Source: Mycobacterium sp. ELW1
GTDB taxonomy: Bacteria > Actinomycetota > Actinomycetes > Mycobacteriales > Mycobacteriaceae
Direction of reading: 5' to 3'
Assembly: GCF_008329905.1 (NCBI RefSeq)
Contig: NZ_CP032155.1
Location: 1-64,000 of the forward strand
Length of the DNA stretch: 64,000 nucleotides
Positions 33,882 to 42,234 of this stretch are shown here, piece after piece. Position 1 is the first letter of the stretch; each line of letters starts with the position of its first letter. The notes beneath the pieces are model-generated. The model ran no database searches. It saw only the letters and a list, made by a program, of their open reading frames with translations, and had not been told where the DNA came from. Position numbers and translations under genes: made by a program.

Positions 33882-35221
33882 CCGCGGAGTTCATCACCGG
33901 CCCCCACGAGGGGCACTTGAAACGAGCGCTGGGCCTGCCGTCGCTCGTGCTGTTCGGCTTGGTCTACATGGTCCCGCTGACGGTGTTCACCACCTACGGC
34001 ATCGTCACCGAGACCTCGGGCGGCCGGCTGCCGCTGGCCTACATCGTCACGCTCATCACGATGGTGTTCACCGCGCTGTCCTATGCACGGATGGCGGCGG
34101 CCATTCCGGTCGCCGGTTCGGCATACACCTACACGCAGCGCACTTTCGGCGCGCCCGTCGGCTTCCTGGCCGGGTGGTCGCTGCTGCTGGACTATCTGTT
34201 CCTGCCGATGCTGAACTACCTGGTCATCGGGCTCTATCTCAACGCGGCGCTGCCCGCGCTGCCCGCGTGGGTCATCGTCGTCGTGTCGATAGCGATCGTC
34301 ACGGTGCTCAACATCATCGGCATCGTGTCCGTCGCTCGGGCCAACTTCCTCATCATCGCGATCCAGGCGATCTTCATCGTGGTGTTCGTCGCCCTCGCGA
34401 TCGCCAAGACCACCGGCTACGGAACCGTCGACCTGTTGGCGCCTTTCACCGGTGACGGCACAGCGGGCGGCATGAGCCCGATCCTGGCCGGCGCGGCGAT
34501 CCTGTGTCTGTCGTTCCTCGGGTTCGACGCCGTCTCCACGCTGTCGGAGGAGGCACGTGACGCCAAACGCACGGTGCCGCAGGCGATCATGATCGCGACG
34601 GTCGTCTCGGGGATCATCTTCATCCTGCTGTCCTATGTGTCGCAGCTGGTGTTCCCGTCCAACAAGTTCGCCGACGTGGACACCGGTTCGACCGACGTGA
34701 TGCTGGCCGCGGGCGGGGCGTTCGTCAACACGTTCTTCACCGCGGCGTACGTGGCCGGTGCACTCGGTTCGGCGTTGACCTCGCAGGCGTCGGTCGCCCG
34801 AATCCTGTATGCGATGGGCCGCGACGGCATCCTGCCCCGCAAGGTGTTCGGGCATGTGTCCGCCAAGTACAGCACCCCGGTCTACGCCATTCTGACGGTC
34901 AGCGTCATCTCGCTGCTCGCGATCTGGATCGATCTGACCATCCTGGCGTCGGTCGTCAGTTTCGGTGCGCTGGTGGCGTTCTCGGTGGTGAACCTGTCGG
35001 TGATCAAGCACTACTTCGTCGACATGCGGGAACGCAACATCCTGCTCAATGTGATCGCTCCGGTGATCGGCTTCCTGCTCACCGCCTGGCTGTGGACAAG
35101 CCTGTCGGGTAGCGCGCTGACGATCGGATTGATCTGGCTCGCAATAGGATTCGTCTGGCTGCTGGTGGTCACGCGCGGCTTCCGGCGGCCCACCCCGGTG
35201 TTGGACCTGGAATACGAGTGA
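33878..35221 (+). CDS. APC-family amino acid/amine permease
   Basis: The 447-residue product is a 12-helix APC-superfamily transporter. The N-terminal signature has LVYMVPLTVFTTYG, the AGSAYTYTQRTFGAPVGFLAGW segment and the FLGFDAVSTLSEEARDAKRTVPQAI consensus. It is intact, unlike the two genes before it. It overlaps the amidohydrolase stop (ATGA) and is itself overlapped by the DUF2071 gene (GTGA). The operon suggests it imports an amine or amide that the two hydrolases degrade. Confidence 0.85.
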   Translation: MTAEFITGPHEGHLKRALGLPSLVLFGLVYMVPLTVFTTYGIVTETSGGRLPLAYIVTLITMVFTALSYARMAAAIPVAGSAYTYTQRTFGAPVGFLAGWSLLLDYLFLPMLNYLVIGLYLNAALPALPAWVIVVVSIAIVTVLNIIGIVSVARANFLIIAIQAIFIVVFVALAIAKTTGYGTVDLLAPFTGDGTAGGMSPILAGAAILCLSFLGFDAVSTLSEEARDAKRTVPQAIMIATVVSGIIFILLSYVSQLVFPSNKFADVDTGSTDVMLAAGGAFVNTFFTAAYVAGALGSALTSQASVARILYAMGRDGILPRKVFGHVSAKYSTPVYAILTVSVISLLAIWIDLTILASVVSFGALVAFSVVNLSVIKHYFVDMRERNILLNVIAPVIGFLLTAWLWTSLSGSALTIGLIWLAIGFVWLLVVTRGFRRPTPVLDLEYE

Positions 35222-35961
35222 GCCCGCAGGGCTCGGACCCGCTGGCCGGCTACCCCGTCACCGCCCCGCCGCTGCGGGGGCGGGTGTGGTTCGACCAGAG
35301 CTGGCTGGATCTGACGTTCGTGCACTGGCCGGTGCGCCCCGCCGACATCGCGCACCTCTACCCCGCCGGTGCCCGCCCGGATGTCTTCGACGGCATGAGC
35401 TATGTCGGGTTGGTGCCGTTCCGGATGGGTTACACCGCAGTCGGCCCGACCCCGCCGGTGCCGTACTTCGGTTCCTTCGCCGAAACCAACGTGCGGCTCT
35501 ATTCGGTGGACGACGCGGGCCGGCACGGGGTGCTGTTCCGGTCGCTGGAATCCGCACGGCTGGCGGTGGTTCCGGCGATCCGCATCGGCATGGGGATCCC
35601 CTACACCTGGGCCCGGATGCGGATCACCCAGACATCGGATCAGATCAGCTACGACAGTGTCCGGCGCTGGCCGCGGCGCGGGCTGCGCAGCCGGGTGACG
35701 GTGCGCCCGGGCGAGCCGGTCGAGCCGACCGCGTTGGAGACCTGGCTGACCGCGCGTTGGGGCGCGCACACCCGCAAGGCCGGCCGGACCTGGTGGGTGC
35801 CCAACTATCACGGCCCGTGGACTCTGCAGTCGGCGCGGCTGCTGGACCTCGACGACCAACTGGTCGCGGCCGCCGGGGTACGCACGGCCGGGGAACCGCT
35901 GCGGGCGCTCTACTCCCCCGGCATGCGAACGCAGTTCGGCCGTCCGATCGCGGTCGGCTGA
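35218..35961 (+). CDS. DUF2071 (YqjF-like) protein
   Basis: The 247-residue soluble product matches the DUF2071/YqjF family: W-FDQSWLDLTFVHWPV near the start, YVGLVPFRM, PYFGSFAETNVRLYSVDDAGRHGVLFRSLES, and a later LTARWGAHTRKAG. No catalytic motif is evident. It starts at GTG 35218, overlapping the permease stop, so it is the last gene of the TetR-controlled operon. Function is unknown. Confidence 0.78.
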   Translation: MSPQGSDPLAGYPVTAPPLRGRVWFDQSWLDLTFVHWPVRPADIAHLYPAGARPDVFDGMSYVGLVPFRMGYTAVGPTPPVPYFGSFAETNVRLYSVDDAGRHGVLFRSLESARLAVVPAIRIGMGIPYTWARMRITQTSDQISYDSVRRWPRRGLRSRVTVRPGEPVEPTALETWLTARWGAHTRKAGRTWWVPNYHGPWTLQSARLLDLDDQLVAAAGVRTAGEPLRALYSPGMRTQFGRPIAVG

Positions 35962-35988
35962 GACGCCGCTCGCAGTAAGCTCGCAGCC

Positions 35989-36264
35989 ATGGCTGTGCGG
36001 GTGCGGATCTCGAGGGCGCTGATGGCCGCCGCCTGCGGCGCTCTGTTCGTGGCTGCACCCGTCGTTGTCGCCGCCCCGGCCAACGCCTGCCCCACCGGGC
36101 ATCTGGCTGATCCGATCACCGGACAGTGCTACGTGGCCAACGGTGTCCCGAGTGTGGGTGGCATCCCGTGCATTCCGGGCAAGTCGATGGGGACCTGCCT
36201 GGGGATTCTGCAGAACCAGTCGCCGCGCGGCGGCGGCCCGCCGGTCGGCGGGCCCTGGCCCTAA
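35989..36264 (+). CDS. Small secreted protein
   Basis: The 91-residue product has a Sec signal peptide (basic MAVRVRISRALMAAACG, hydrophobic core, cleavage probable after ANA near residue 32). The mature peptide has CPTGHLADPITGQCYVANG, two more Cys, and a Gly/Pro-rich end (GGGPPVGGPWP). It resembles short secreted mycobacterial proteins of unknown role. The 3' end overlaps the convergent MerR-like gene by 4 bp. Confidence 0.78.
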   Translation: MAVRVRISRALMAAACGALFVAAPVVVAAPANACPTGHLADPITGQCYVANGVPSVGGIPCIPGKSMGTCLGILQNQSPRGGGPPVGGPWP

Positions 36265-37139
36265 CGCTGATCGTCTGCCGCGTTACCGCTGGTGAAGTCG
36301 ACGGCTTGCGCGAGAATGTTCGCCACCACCGACTCGACCCTCGACTCGATCGAGAACGCCAGCGTGGAACTCACGGCGGACACCGCCTGGGTGCGGAACC
36401 GAACCAGCATCGTGATCATCTCGGTGACTTCGGGATCCGGCGGTAACGGGGATCCGGGAGTGAGCCGTTCGCCGACGTGGTCCACACCGGCTCGCACCAA
36501 GATCCCGCTGATCTGGTCGATCAGGGGCGCAATCTGCTCGTGAAGGTCGATGAGCGTCCCGAGGGCCACGCCGTACTGGCGGATCTCGTTGAAGGCCTCG
36601 ACCAACTTGGGACGCACAACCGTGGCATCGTGCCCGTCGTCCTCGAGCCGGATCATGTCGAGTCCGACCATCCGGTCGAATCCCTCGTCGTCGTCGACGA
36701 GCCTGCGTGCTTCGGCGACCGACATCCGCTCAGGCTTCTCGGTGGCCCAGCTTCCGGCGATCGCCGATTCCAGCCCCAGCATGTCCCCGACGTTCTTGCC
36801 CTGTTCCCACGCCGAGAGCATCTCGTTGACATGGGCGATGGTGTATCCGCGGTCCAACAGCGAGGTGATCATTCGCAGTCGGGTCAGGTGGGTGTCGTTG
36901 AACAACGCGATCCGCCCGACCCGCAGCGGCGGGTGCAGCAGACCGCGGTCGCGGTACACGCGGACGTTGCGGGTCGTCGTCCCGGCCAGTCGCGCCAATT
37001 CGTCGATGCGGTACTCCCCCGCCGCCGCCACCCCATGCGGCTGCACCGCGGCGTCGAACAATTGCGACACTGCTGCTTCGACGACGTCGCGGGAACCGCG
37101 GCGCAGCCGCCGCAGAATGCTCGGGATCGGACCCGTCAT
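36261..37139 (-). CDS. MerR-family transcriptional regulator
   Basis: The 292-residue product has a MerR DNA-binding domain (about 40-110: YRIDELARLAGTTTRNVRVYRDRGLLHPPLRVGRIALFNDTHLTRLRMITSLLDRGYTI, quoted in parts of the family pattern) preceded by a 40-residue helix. A long helical effector region follows, with no Cys cluster for metal. The ATG at 37139 was chosen; it starts 1 bp after the monooxygenase stop. It is last in the lipase-SDR-diiron-BVMO operon and probably regulates it. The ligand is unknown. Confidence 0.85.
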   Translation of the reverse strand: MTGPIPSILRRLRRGSRDVVEAAVSQLFDAAVQPHGVAAAGEYRIDELARLAGTTTRNVRVYRDRGLLHPPLRVGRIALFNDTHLTRLRMITSLLDRGYTIAHVNEMLSAWEQGKNVGDMLGLESAIAGSWATEKPERMSVAEARRLVDDDEGFDRMVGLDMIRLEDDGHDATVVRPKLVEAFNEIRQYGVALGTLIDLHEQIAPLIDQISGILVRAGVDHVGERLTPGSPLPPDPEVTEMITMLVRFRTQAVSAVSSTLAFSIESRVESVVANILAQAVDFTSGNAADDQR

Positions 37140-37140
37140 C

Positions 37141-38643
37141 TCACGCCGTCGACACGACCACACGCGGCCGGGCATCGGATGCCACGGCCTCGTAGTCCTC
37201 GAACCGGAACTGTCGCATCTGTCGAAGATACTGCGTCGCGAATCCCGGATACATCGAGGCGTTGAACCCATCGGCTGTCAGGTACCAGCTGTTGCACCCC
37301 GACATCCAGGTGGTCTTGGTCAATCGCTTCTGCATCCGCTCGTTGTAGCGGCGCTGCGCATCGGCCCGCACGTCGAGGTAGCGCAGGTTTCGGCGCAGGA
37401 TGGCGGTGACTCCGGTGACGGCATAGTCGATCTGGCCTTCGACGTAGACCAGTAGCGAATTGTGGCCGGGTCCGGAGTTCGGGCCGGTCATGAAGAACAG
37501 GTTGGGGTAGCCGTGCGCGCTCGCGCTCTTGTATGCCTCGGCGTGCTCGCGCCATTCCTGTTGCAGCGAACGGCCATCGAGCCCGGTCACCGGGAACGGC
37601 GGACCCGACAGGTGCACGTCGTATCCGGTGGCGAACACGATGGCATCGACGTGATGCTCGATGCCGTCACTGGTCCGGATGCCGACCGGGCTCAGGGTGG
37701 CGATCGGCCAGTCGATCAGCTTGCAGTTGTCGCGCTGCAACGCCGGGTAGTAGTCACTGGACACCAGCATGCGTTTGCAGCCCGGGGTGAACTCCGGGGT
37801 GAGCTGGCGGCGCAGCCACGGGTCGGCCACCGAGCGTCGTAGATGTGCCTTTCCGAGCCGGGCGACCAGCCGGCTGGCAGGCGTGTCCCAGACCAGCGCC
37901 GCCGCGCTGGCCTCATGGCCCCAGTACAGCGCCTGACGGGCCAATGCCTGGGTGGCAGGCACTTTGTCGAAGAGTTCCTGCACTGCGGTCGGCATCGAGA
38001 TGTCCAGCCGCGGTAGCACCCAGCCGGGTGTCCGCTGGAACACCTTGACGGCCGCGGCGGTCTTGACCAGTTCGGGCACGATCTGCACCGCGCTGGCACC
38101 GGTGCCGATCACCGCGATCCGCTTGCCTGCGACGTCGTAGTCGTGATCCCAGGCCGCGCTGTGGATCTTGCGCCCGCGGTAGCTGTCGATCCCGCGGATG
38201 TCGGGAAATTTGTGGTCGGCCAGCGGACCTGATGCCAGGATCACGGTGCGAGCCTGAATCTGTTTGCGCCCCTTGGCGGTCACCGTCCAGATCCCGGCCT
38301 GGCCGTCGAAGCTCAACCCGGTGACCTCGGTGTCGAACCTGATCAGCGGACGCAGTCCGAACTGGTCGGTCAACGACTCGATGTGGTCGCAGATCTCGGC
38401 GCCCGTCGGGTACGCACGCGACCAGGTGGGGTTCTGGACGAACGAGAACGAGTACAGCAGTGAGGGGATGTCGCAGGCTACGCCGGGGTAGGTGTTGTCC
38501 CGCCAGGTGCCGCCGACGCGGCCGTTGCGTTCGACGATGACGATGTCGTCGACGCCGGCCTGTTTGAGCTTGATGGCGGTGCCCAGTCCGGTGAATCCCG
38601 CGCCGACGATGACGGTGTCATGGATGTGCTTGGTGGCGACCAT
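37141..38643 (-). CDS. Baeyer-Villiger-type flavin monooxygenase
   Basis: This FAD- and NADPH-dependent monooxygenase is predicted to insert oxygen beside a ketone to give an ester. The 500-residue product has the FAD motif GAGFTG (about residue 14) and the Baeyer-Villiger fingerprint variant YRGRKIHSAAWD. The NADPH Rossmann motif is GTGASA, and FATGYD lies near residue 340. It relates to EthA/MymA-class mycobacterial enzymes. It follows the diiron gene by 3 bp and precedes MerR. Adjacent esterase and dehydrogenase genes fit an alcohol-ketone-ester-acid route. The substrate is not determinable. Confidence 0.88.
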   Translation of the reverse strand: MVATKHIHDTVIVGAGFTGLGTAIKLKQAGVDDIVIVERNGRVGGTWRDNTYPGVACDIPSLLYSFSFVQNPTWSRAYPTGAEICDHIESLTDQFGLRPLIRFDTEVTGLSFDGQAGIWTVTAKGRKQIQARTVILASGPLADHKFPDIRGIDSYRGRKIHSAAWDHDYDVAGKRIAVIGTGASAVQIVPELVKTAAAVKVFQRTPGWVLPRLDISMPTAVQELFDKVPATQALARQALYWGHEASAAALVWDTPASRLVARLGKAHLRRSVADPWLRRQLTPEFTPGCKRMLVSSDYYPALQRDNCKLIDWPIATLSPVGIRTSDGIEHHVDAIVFATGYDVHLSGPPFPVTGLDGRSLQQEWREHAEAYKSASAHGYPNLFFMTGPNSGPGHNSLLVYVEGQIDYAVTGVTAILRRNLRYLDVRADAQRRYNERMQKRLTKTTWMSGCNSWYLTADGFNASMYPGFATQYLRQMRQFRFEDYEAVASDARPRVVVSTA

Positions 38644-38646
38644 GTC

Positions 38647-39567
38647 TCAGGCCGCCGGCTCGTGGGTCAGTTCCTTGAACCAGCTGGGGATCGGTTTGAG
38701 CAGTCTGCGCGGTATCCGGTCGGACGCCCACACCATCGGATTGGCGACCCAGTGATAGGGGTTGCCGGGGTTGATCGCCAGGTGGGCGTGCAGTTTGAGG
38801 ATGTGATAGGTGGGGACCCGGTGCGTGTACTCGCCGCGCTCGCCGAGGGTGCGGAATCGCTTGACCGCGTTGTAGAGCCGCTCGGGTTCCAGCCCCATCC
38901 CGACGATCTCGTTGCGTATCCGATTGAGCAGCGGGATGTACATGATCGCACCGATGATCAGGCCGGGGGTGGCGACATTGCCGACGAACTCGATCGCCAG
39001 CCGCCGCAGATCGGCGTGACCGATCATGTCGAGAACCTCGAAATCGACGGCTATGTGCCGGGATTCGTCGTTGTTGATCTTCTCGAAAACCTGGTGGCAG
39101 ACGGGGTCGTCGACCTCCTCGAGCAGGAACTTGAGCAGCGCGCCGTCGAGCGCGACTTCGAGCATCGGGATGACGGTGCCAAGGATCGACAGGGACATCG
39201 AGTCGGCGTAGGTGTCCAGCCAGTCCATCGCCAGGCGGATGTTGACGTTCGGCTCGGGCATCTCACCGTCATCGAGCATGCCCCACCGCTTCATCAGCGC
39301 GAGTTCGGCGTTCGCATGACGCTGTTCCTCGGCGTGGAAGTAGCGGTAGATCTCGGCGATGGTCGGGTTGGGCGCTTTCTTGGCCAGCGCGGCGAACCCG
39401 CGTGCGCCGATGTTCTCGATCCAGCACAGATCGGCCATGAACGCCTTGAGTTTCGGGCGCTGGTCGTCGGTGATACGTTCGGCGCCGGGAGCGTTCCAGT
39501 CGATGTCGGCCAGCGCCCACTGCCGGTCTTTGATCTTGGCCAGCATGACGTCCATGTCGATTGCCAT
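38647..39567 (-). CDS. Ferritin-like diiron protein (PF10118 'metal-dependent hydrolase')
   Basis: The 306-residue product has two E...ExxH helical pairs of a ferritin-like diiron site: Glu51 (CWIENIGA) with HAEEQRHAN (Glu81-x-x-His84), then a second Glu with NNDESRHIAVDFEVLD. Families like this are annotated metal-dependent hydrolase, but the ligands suit an oxidase or hydroxylase. The ATG at 39567 has AGGAGG 6 nt upstream; a long open extension upstream covers the SDR gene in another frame. It lies between the SDR and BVMO genes. Confidence 0.8.
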   Translation of the reverse strand: MAIDMDVMLAKIKDRQWALADIDWNAPGAERITDDQRPKLKAFMADLCWIENIGARGFAALAKKAPNPTIAEIYRYFHAEEQRHANAELALMKRWGMLDDGEMPEPNVNIRLAMDWLDTYADSMSLSILGTVIPMLEVALDGALLKFLLEEVDDPVCHQVFEKINNDESRHIAVDFEVLDMIGHADLRRLAIEFVGNVATPGLIIGAIMYIPLLNRIRNEIVGMGLEPERLYNAVKRFRTLGERGEYTHRVPTYHILKLHAHLAINPGNPYHWVANPMVWASDRIPRRLLKPIPSWFKELTHEPAA

Positions 39568-39575
39568 CGATCCTC

Positions 39576-40400
39576 CTAGGTGGTGACGCGGGTGATGAGC
39601 CCGGCGGCGCGGGTGTACACCGTCGGAGTGAAACGTTTGATGCCCCAGCCGATTCGGGCTTCGGGTTGCGGCATGCAGTAGAGGCCGCCGCGATCGAGGG
39701 TGTCCAGGCACATCCGGGCGACGCGGTCGGCGGAGAAGCCTGTCCACCGCATCAACTGCTCGGCAAGCTGCGTCGTCTCGGCGGGGATGCGGCCCGATTC
39801 GAGGATGTTGGTCTTGACGAAGGTGGGGCACAGAACCGTGACATTGACTCTGGTGCCGGACATTTCCGCGGCAAGGGTCTCCGACAGGGACAGGGTGCCC
39901 GCCTTGCTGACGTTGTAGGCGGCCATCCCGGGCGCGGCGCCGAACGCCGCGGCCGACGCCACGTTGATGATCCCGGCGGGACGGCCGGATTCGCGCAGGA
40001 TCGGGGCGAAGACGTGGCAGCCGTGGATCGGTCCCCACAAGTTGACGTTGAGCACCCAGGTCCAGTCGGCGAGATCCATATCGCCGATCGTCGTCCCGCC
40101 CGCCCCGACACCGGCGTTGTTGACGACCAGCGTCGGTGGCCCGCCGAACCACGACTGTGCCTGTTCGGCAAGGCGAAACACGTCGTCGACCTGGGTGACA
40201 TCACAGGAGACCGCCAGCGCACGGTCGCCGATTGCCTCGGCAGTCTTGCGCGCTGCGCCCTCATCGATGTCGCTGCACACCACGCGGCCGCCCCGGGCGG
40301 CCAGCTCGGTGGCGAAGGCGGCTCCGATACCGCTGCCTGCGCCGGTGATGACGGCGTCGGCGTTGCGGCTACGTTTCGTTCCGAAGATACCCATGCTCAT
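39576..40400 (-). CDS. Short-chain dehydrogenase/reductase
   Basis: This is a classical SDR of 274 residues. The NAD(P) motif is GAGSGIGA (about 21-28), Asp after strand 2 (CSDID) suggests NAD(H), and the others are NNAGVG, the catalytic Ser in NVASAAAF and YNVSK with Tyr and Lys. The ATG at 40400 overlaps the lipase stop by 4 nt, so coupling is likely. Within the operon it probably oxidises a secondary alcohol to the ketone used by the Baeyer-Villiger enzyme. Confidence 0.88.
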   Translation of the reverse strand: MSMGIFGTKRSRNADAVITGAGSGIGAAFATELAARGGRVVCSDIDEGAARKTAEAIGDRALAVSCDVTQVDDVFRLAEQAQSWFGGPPTLVVNNAGVGAGGTTIGDMDLADWTWVLNVNLWGPIHGCHVFAPILRESGRPAGIINVASAAAFGAAPGMAAYNVSKAGTLSLSETLAAEMSGTRVNVTVLCPTFVKTNILESGRIPAETTQLAEQLMRWTGFSADRVARMCLDTLDRGGLYCMPQPEARIGWGIKRFTPTVYTRAAGLITRVTT

Positions 40401-41371
40401 CCCACCTGTCCGACATTGTTGTCGCGCAACGCATCCGCGATGAATCTCGTGATCTCACGCATCGCGGGCGCGGCTGCGGGGGTGAGACGCGGCAGGGCCT
40501 GGAAGACGTGCACCTGGTCAGGCCAGATGCGCAGGTCGCATTCGCCACCGGCACGGCGCAGGTCGTCGGCAAGGGCGATGGCGTCGGCCGCGAGCATCTC
40601 CGCGCCGCCGGCGTGGATCAACGTGGGTGGCAGTAGCCGCCCGCCCGCGACGTCGAGCGCCAGCCGCGGGTGCGCGGGTTCGACACCGGCACAGTACAAC
40701 TCGATCAATCGTGCGGCGTCACGGGAGCGGATGGCCGGGTCACGCCCGGTGCGCTCCCAGGTCCGGGCGAGTCCGAACGTGAGGTCCAGCAACGGTGACA
40801 GCAGCACGAGGGCGGCGGGATGCGGGACGTCAGGCTGTAGCAGCAGATCAACCGCGAGGTGGCCGCCCGCGGAGTCGCCGGCGATCGTCAGGCTCTCGGG
40901 TGGCATGCCGCGGTCGCCGACCAGCCATTCCCAGCCGGAGCGGACATCGTCTGCGGCCGCGGGAAATCGGTGCCGCGGGGCCAGCCGATAGTCGACGCTG
41001 AACACGGGCAGGCCCGTCAACCGCGAGAGCCATGACGTGAGGCGGCGGTGGGTGCGCGGCGAGCAGAGCGCATAGCCGCTGCCGTGCACGAAATAGATCG
41101 CCCCAGCCGGGACGTCAGGGCCGACACCTCGGCCGTACACCCACTCACCGACGAGGCGACGACCGTCGGATGTTCGAGTGTCCACGGGAACGGTTGTGGT
41201 CCCGGACAGGGACGGTCCGAAGGTGTCCATGATGCGGGCCACGATCTGACGCGAAGCCCAGAGCCCCCACGCTTGCTCGGGTGGGAGCACGGCGCTGAGC
41301 TGGCGCAGGGTCAGGCTGCTTGCGACATTCGCACTTCGACTTCGCCACACGGATATCGACTCGCCGAACAC
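40397..41371 (-). CDS. Alpha/beta-hydrolase, hormone-sensitive-lipase type
   Basis: This is an esterase/lipase of 324 residues. The oxyanion-hole motif is HGSG (His96, variant of HGGG), the nucleophile Ser167 lies in GDSAGG, and the probable catalytic His is in WPDQVHVF. I start at GTG 41371: a promoter fits exactly (TTGACA at 41402-41407, -10 TTGTAT at 41379-41384), placing the transcription start on the GTG, a leaderless design common in mycobacteria. A frame extension to 41482 would cross the promoter. It is first in the five-gene operon and resembles LipR/AcmB-type enzymes paired with BVMOs. Confidence 0.83.
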   Translation of the reverse strand: MFGESISVWRSRSANVASSLTLRQLSAVLPPEQAWGLWASRQIVARIMDTFGPSLSGTTTVPVDTRTSDGRRLVGEWVYGRGVGPDVPAGAIYFVHGSGYALCSPRTHRRLTSWLSRLTGLPVFSVDYRLAPRHRFPAAADDVRSGWEWLVGDRGMPPESLTIAGDSAGGHLAVDLLLQPDVPHPAALVLLSPLLDLTFGLARTWERTGRDPAIRSRDAARLIELYCAGVEPAHPRLALDVAGGRLLPPTLIHAGGAEMLAADAIALADDLRRAGGECDLRIWPDQVHVFQALPRLTPAAAPAMREITRFIADALRDNNVGQVG

Positions 41372-41385
41372 ACGGTGGATACAAC

Positions 41386-41421
41386 GCCCAATGATGCCAT
41401 TTGTCAATGGCACTATTGGGC
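41386..41421 (-). promoter_or_regulatory. Nested inverted repeat over the lipase-operon -35 box
   Basis: Outer arms GCCCAAT (41386-41392) and ATTGGGC (41415-41421) enclose inner arms TGCCATT (41395-41401) and AATGGCA (41406-41412). The centre is 41403/41404. On the minus strand the centre contains TTGACA (41407-41402), followed after 17 nt by TTGTAT (41384-41379). CAATGGCA recurs directly at 41421-41428. A dimer or tetramer bound here would cover the -35 box and spacer. The adjacent MerR protein or another regulator is the candidate ligand. Confidence 0.7.
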
Positions 41422-41432
41422 AATGGCAATGA

Positions 41433-42206
41433 TCAGTCGTCGAAGATCGCGACCGCGCGGGTCCATCCCGCCGACGCCGCATGAACCTTCACCGGGAAGC
41501 ACGCGACCTCAAAGCCGTTGGGCGGCAACGACTCCAGGTTGTGCAGCTTTTCGATATGCGAGTAGCCGACCGTGCGTCCGGCGCGGTGCCCTTCCCAGAT
41601 GATCGACGCGTCGTGGTCCTGGGCGTACCGCTGGGCGGTGTAGGAGAACGGCGCATCCCAGCTCCAGGCATCGGTTCCGGTGAGCCGCACGCCGCGTTCG
41701 AGCAGGTACAGGGTGGCGTCGCGGCCCATGCCGCAGCCGGTACCGACGTAATCAGGGTGTCCGTAGCGGGTGCCCGCGCTGGTGTTGACCAGCACGATCT
41801 CCAGCGGCGCCAGGCTGTGCCCGATGCGATCCAGCTCGGCCTCCACGTCCGCTGCGGTCACCACGTACCCGTCCGGGAAGTGCCGGAAGTCGAGCTTGAC
41901 CGCCGGCTGCAGACACCACTCCAGTGGTACCTCGTCGATGGTGATGGCGCGCTTGCCGCCGTCCATCGTCGACGCATAGTGGTACGGCGCGTCCAGATGG
42001 GTGCCGTTGTGAGTGGTGATCCGGACCCGTTCGATCGCCCACCCTTCGCCGTCGGGCAGGTCGTCGACGGTCGCGCCGGGGAAGAACGACACCACTTCGG
42101 CGGCGGTCTGCTTGTGGTCGTAGTAGTCGATCTCCGGGAGGTGCCCCGGCGGGTCCGAGGCGATGCCGGCCTGCAGCGGGACGGAGATGTCGACGAATCT
42201 TCTCAT
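41433..42206 (-). CDS. Cyclase-family (kynurenine formamidase-like) hydrolase
   Basis: The 257-residue product belongs to the cyclase/KynB family (PF04199), metal-dependent hydrolases of amide or lactone bonds. The metal motif HNGTHLDAPYHY (HxGTHxDxPxH) is present at about residue 67, followed by NTSAGTRYG and a C-terminal IIWEGHRAG. Length is normal. It lies 28 bp downstream of the thioesterase gene, so the two may share a transcript ending before the lipase promoter. Confidence 0.85.
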   Translation of the reverse strand: MRRFVDISVPLQAGIASDPPGHLPEIDYYDHKQTAAEVVSFFPGATVDDLPDGEGWAIERVRITTHNGTHLDAPYHYASTMDGGKRAITIDEVPLEWCLQPAVKLDFRHFPDGYVVTAADVEAELDRIGHSLAPLEIVLVNTSAGTRYGHPDYVGTGCGMGRDATLYLLERGVRLTGTDAWSWDAPFSYTAQRYAQDHDASIIWEGHRAGRTVGYSHIEKLHNLESLPPNGFEVACFPVKVHAASAGWTRAVAIFDD

Positions 42207-42234
42207 CGGACCCCTTACGTTCTGGGGCGGAACG

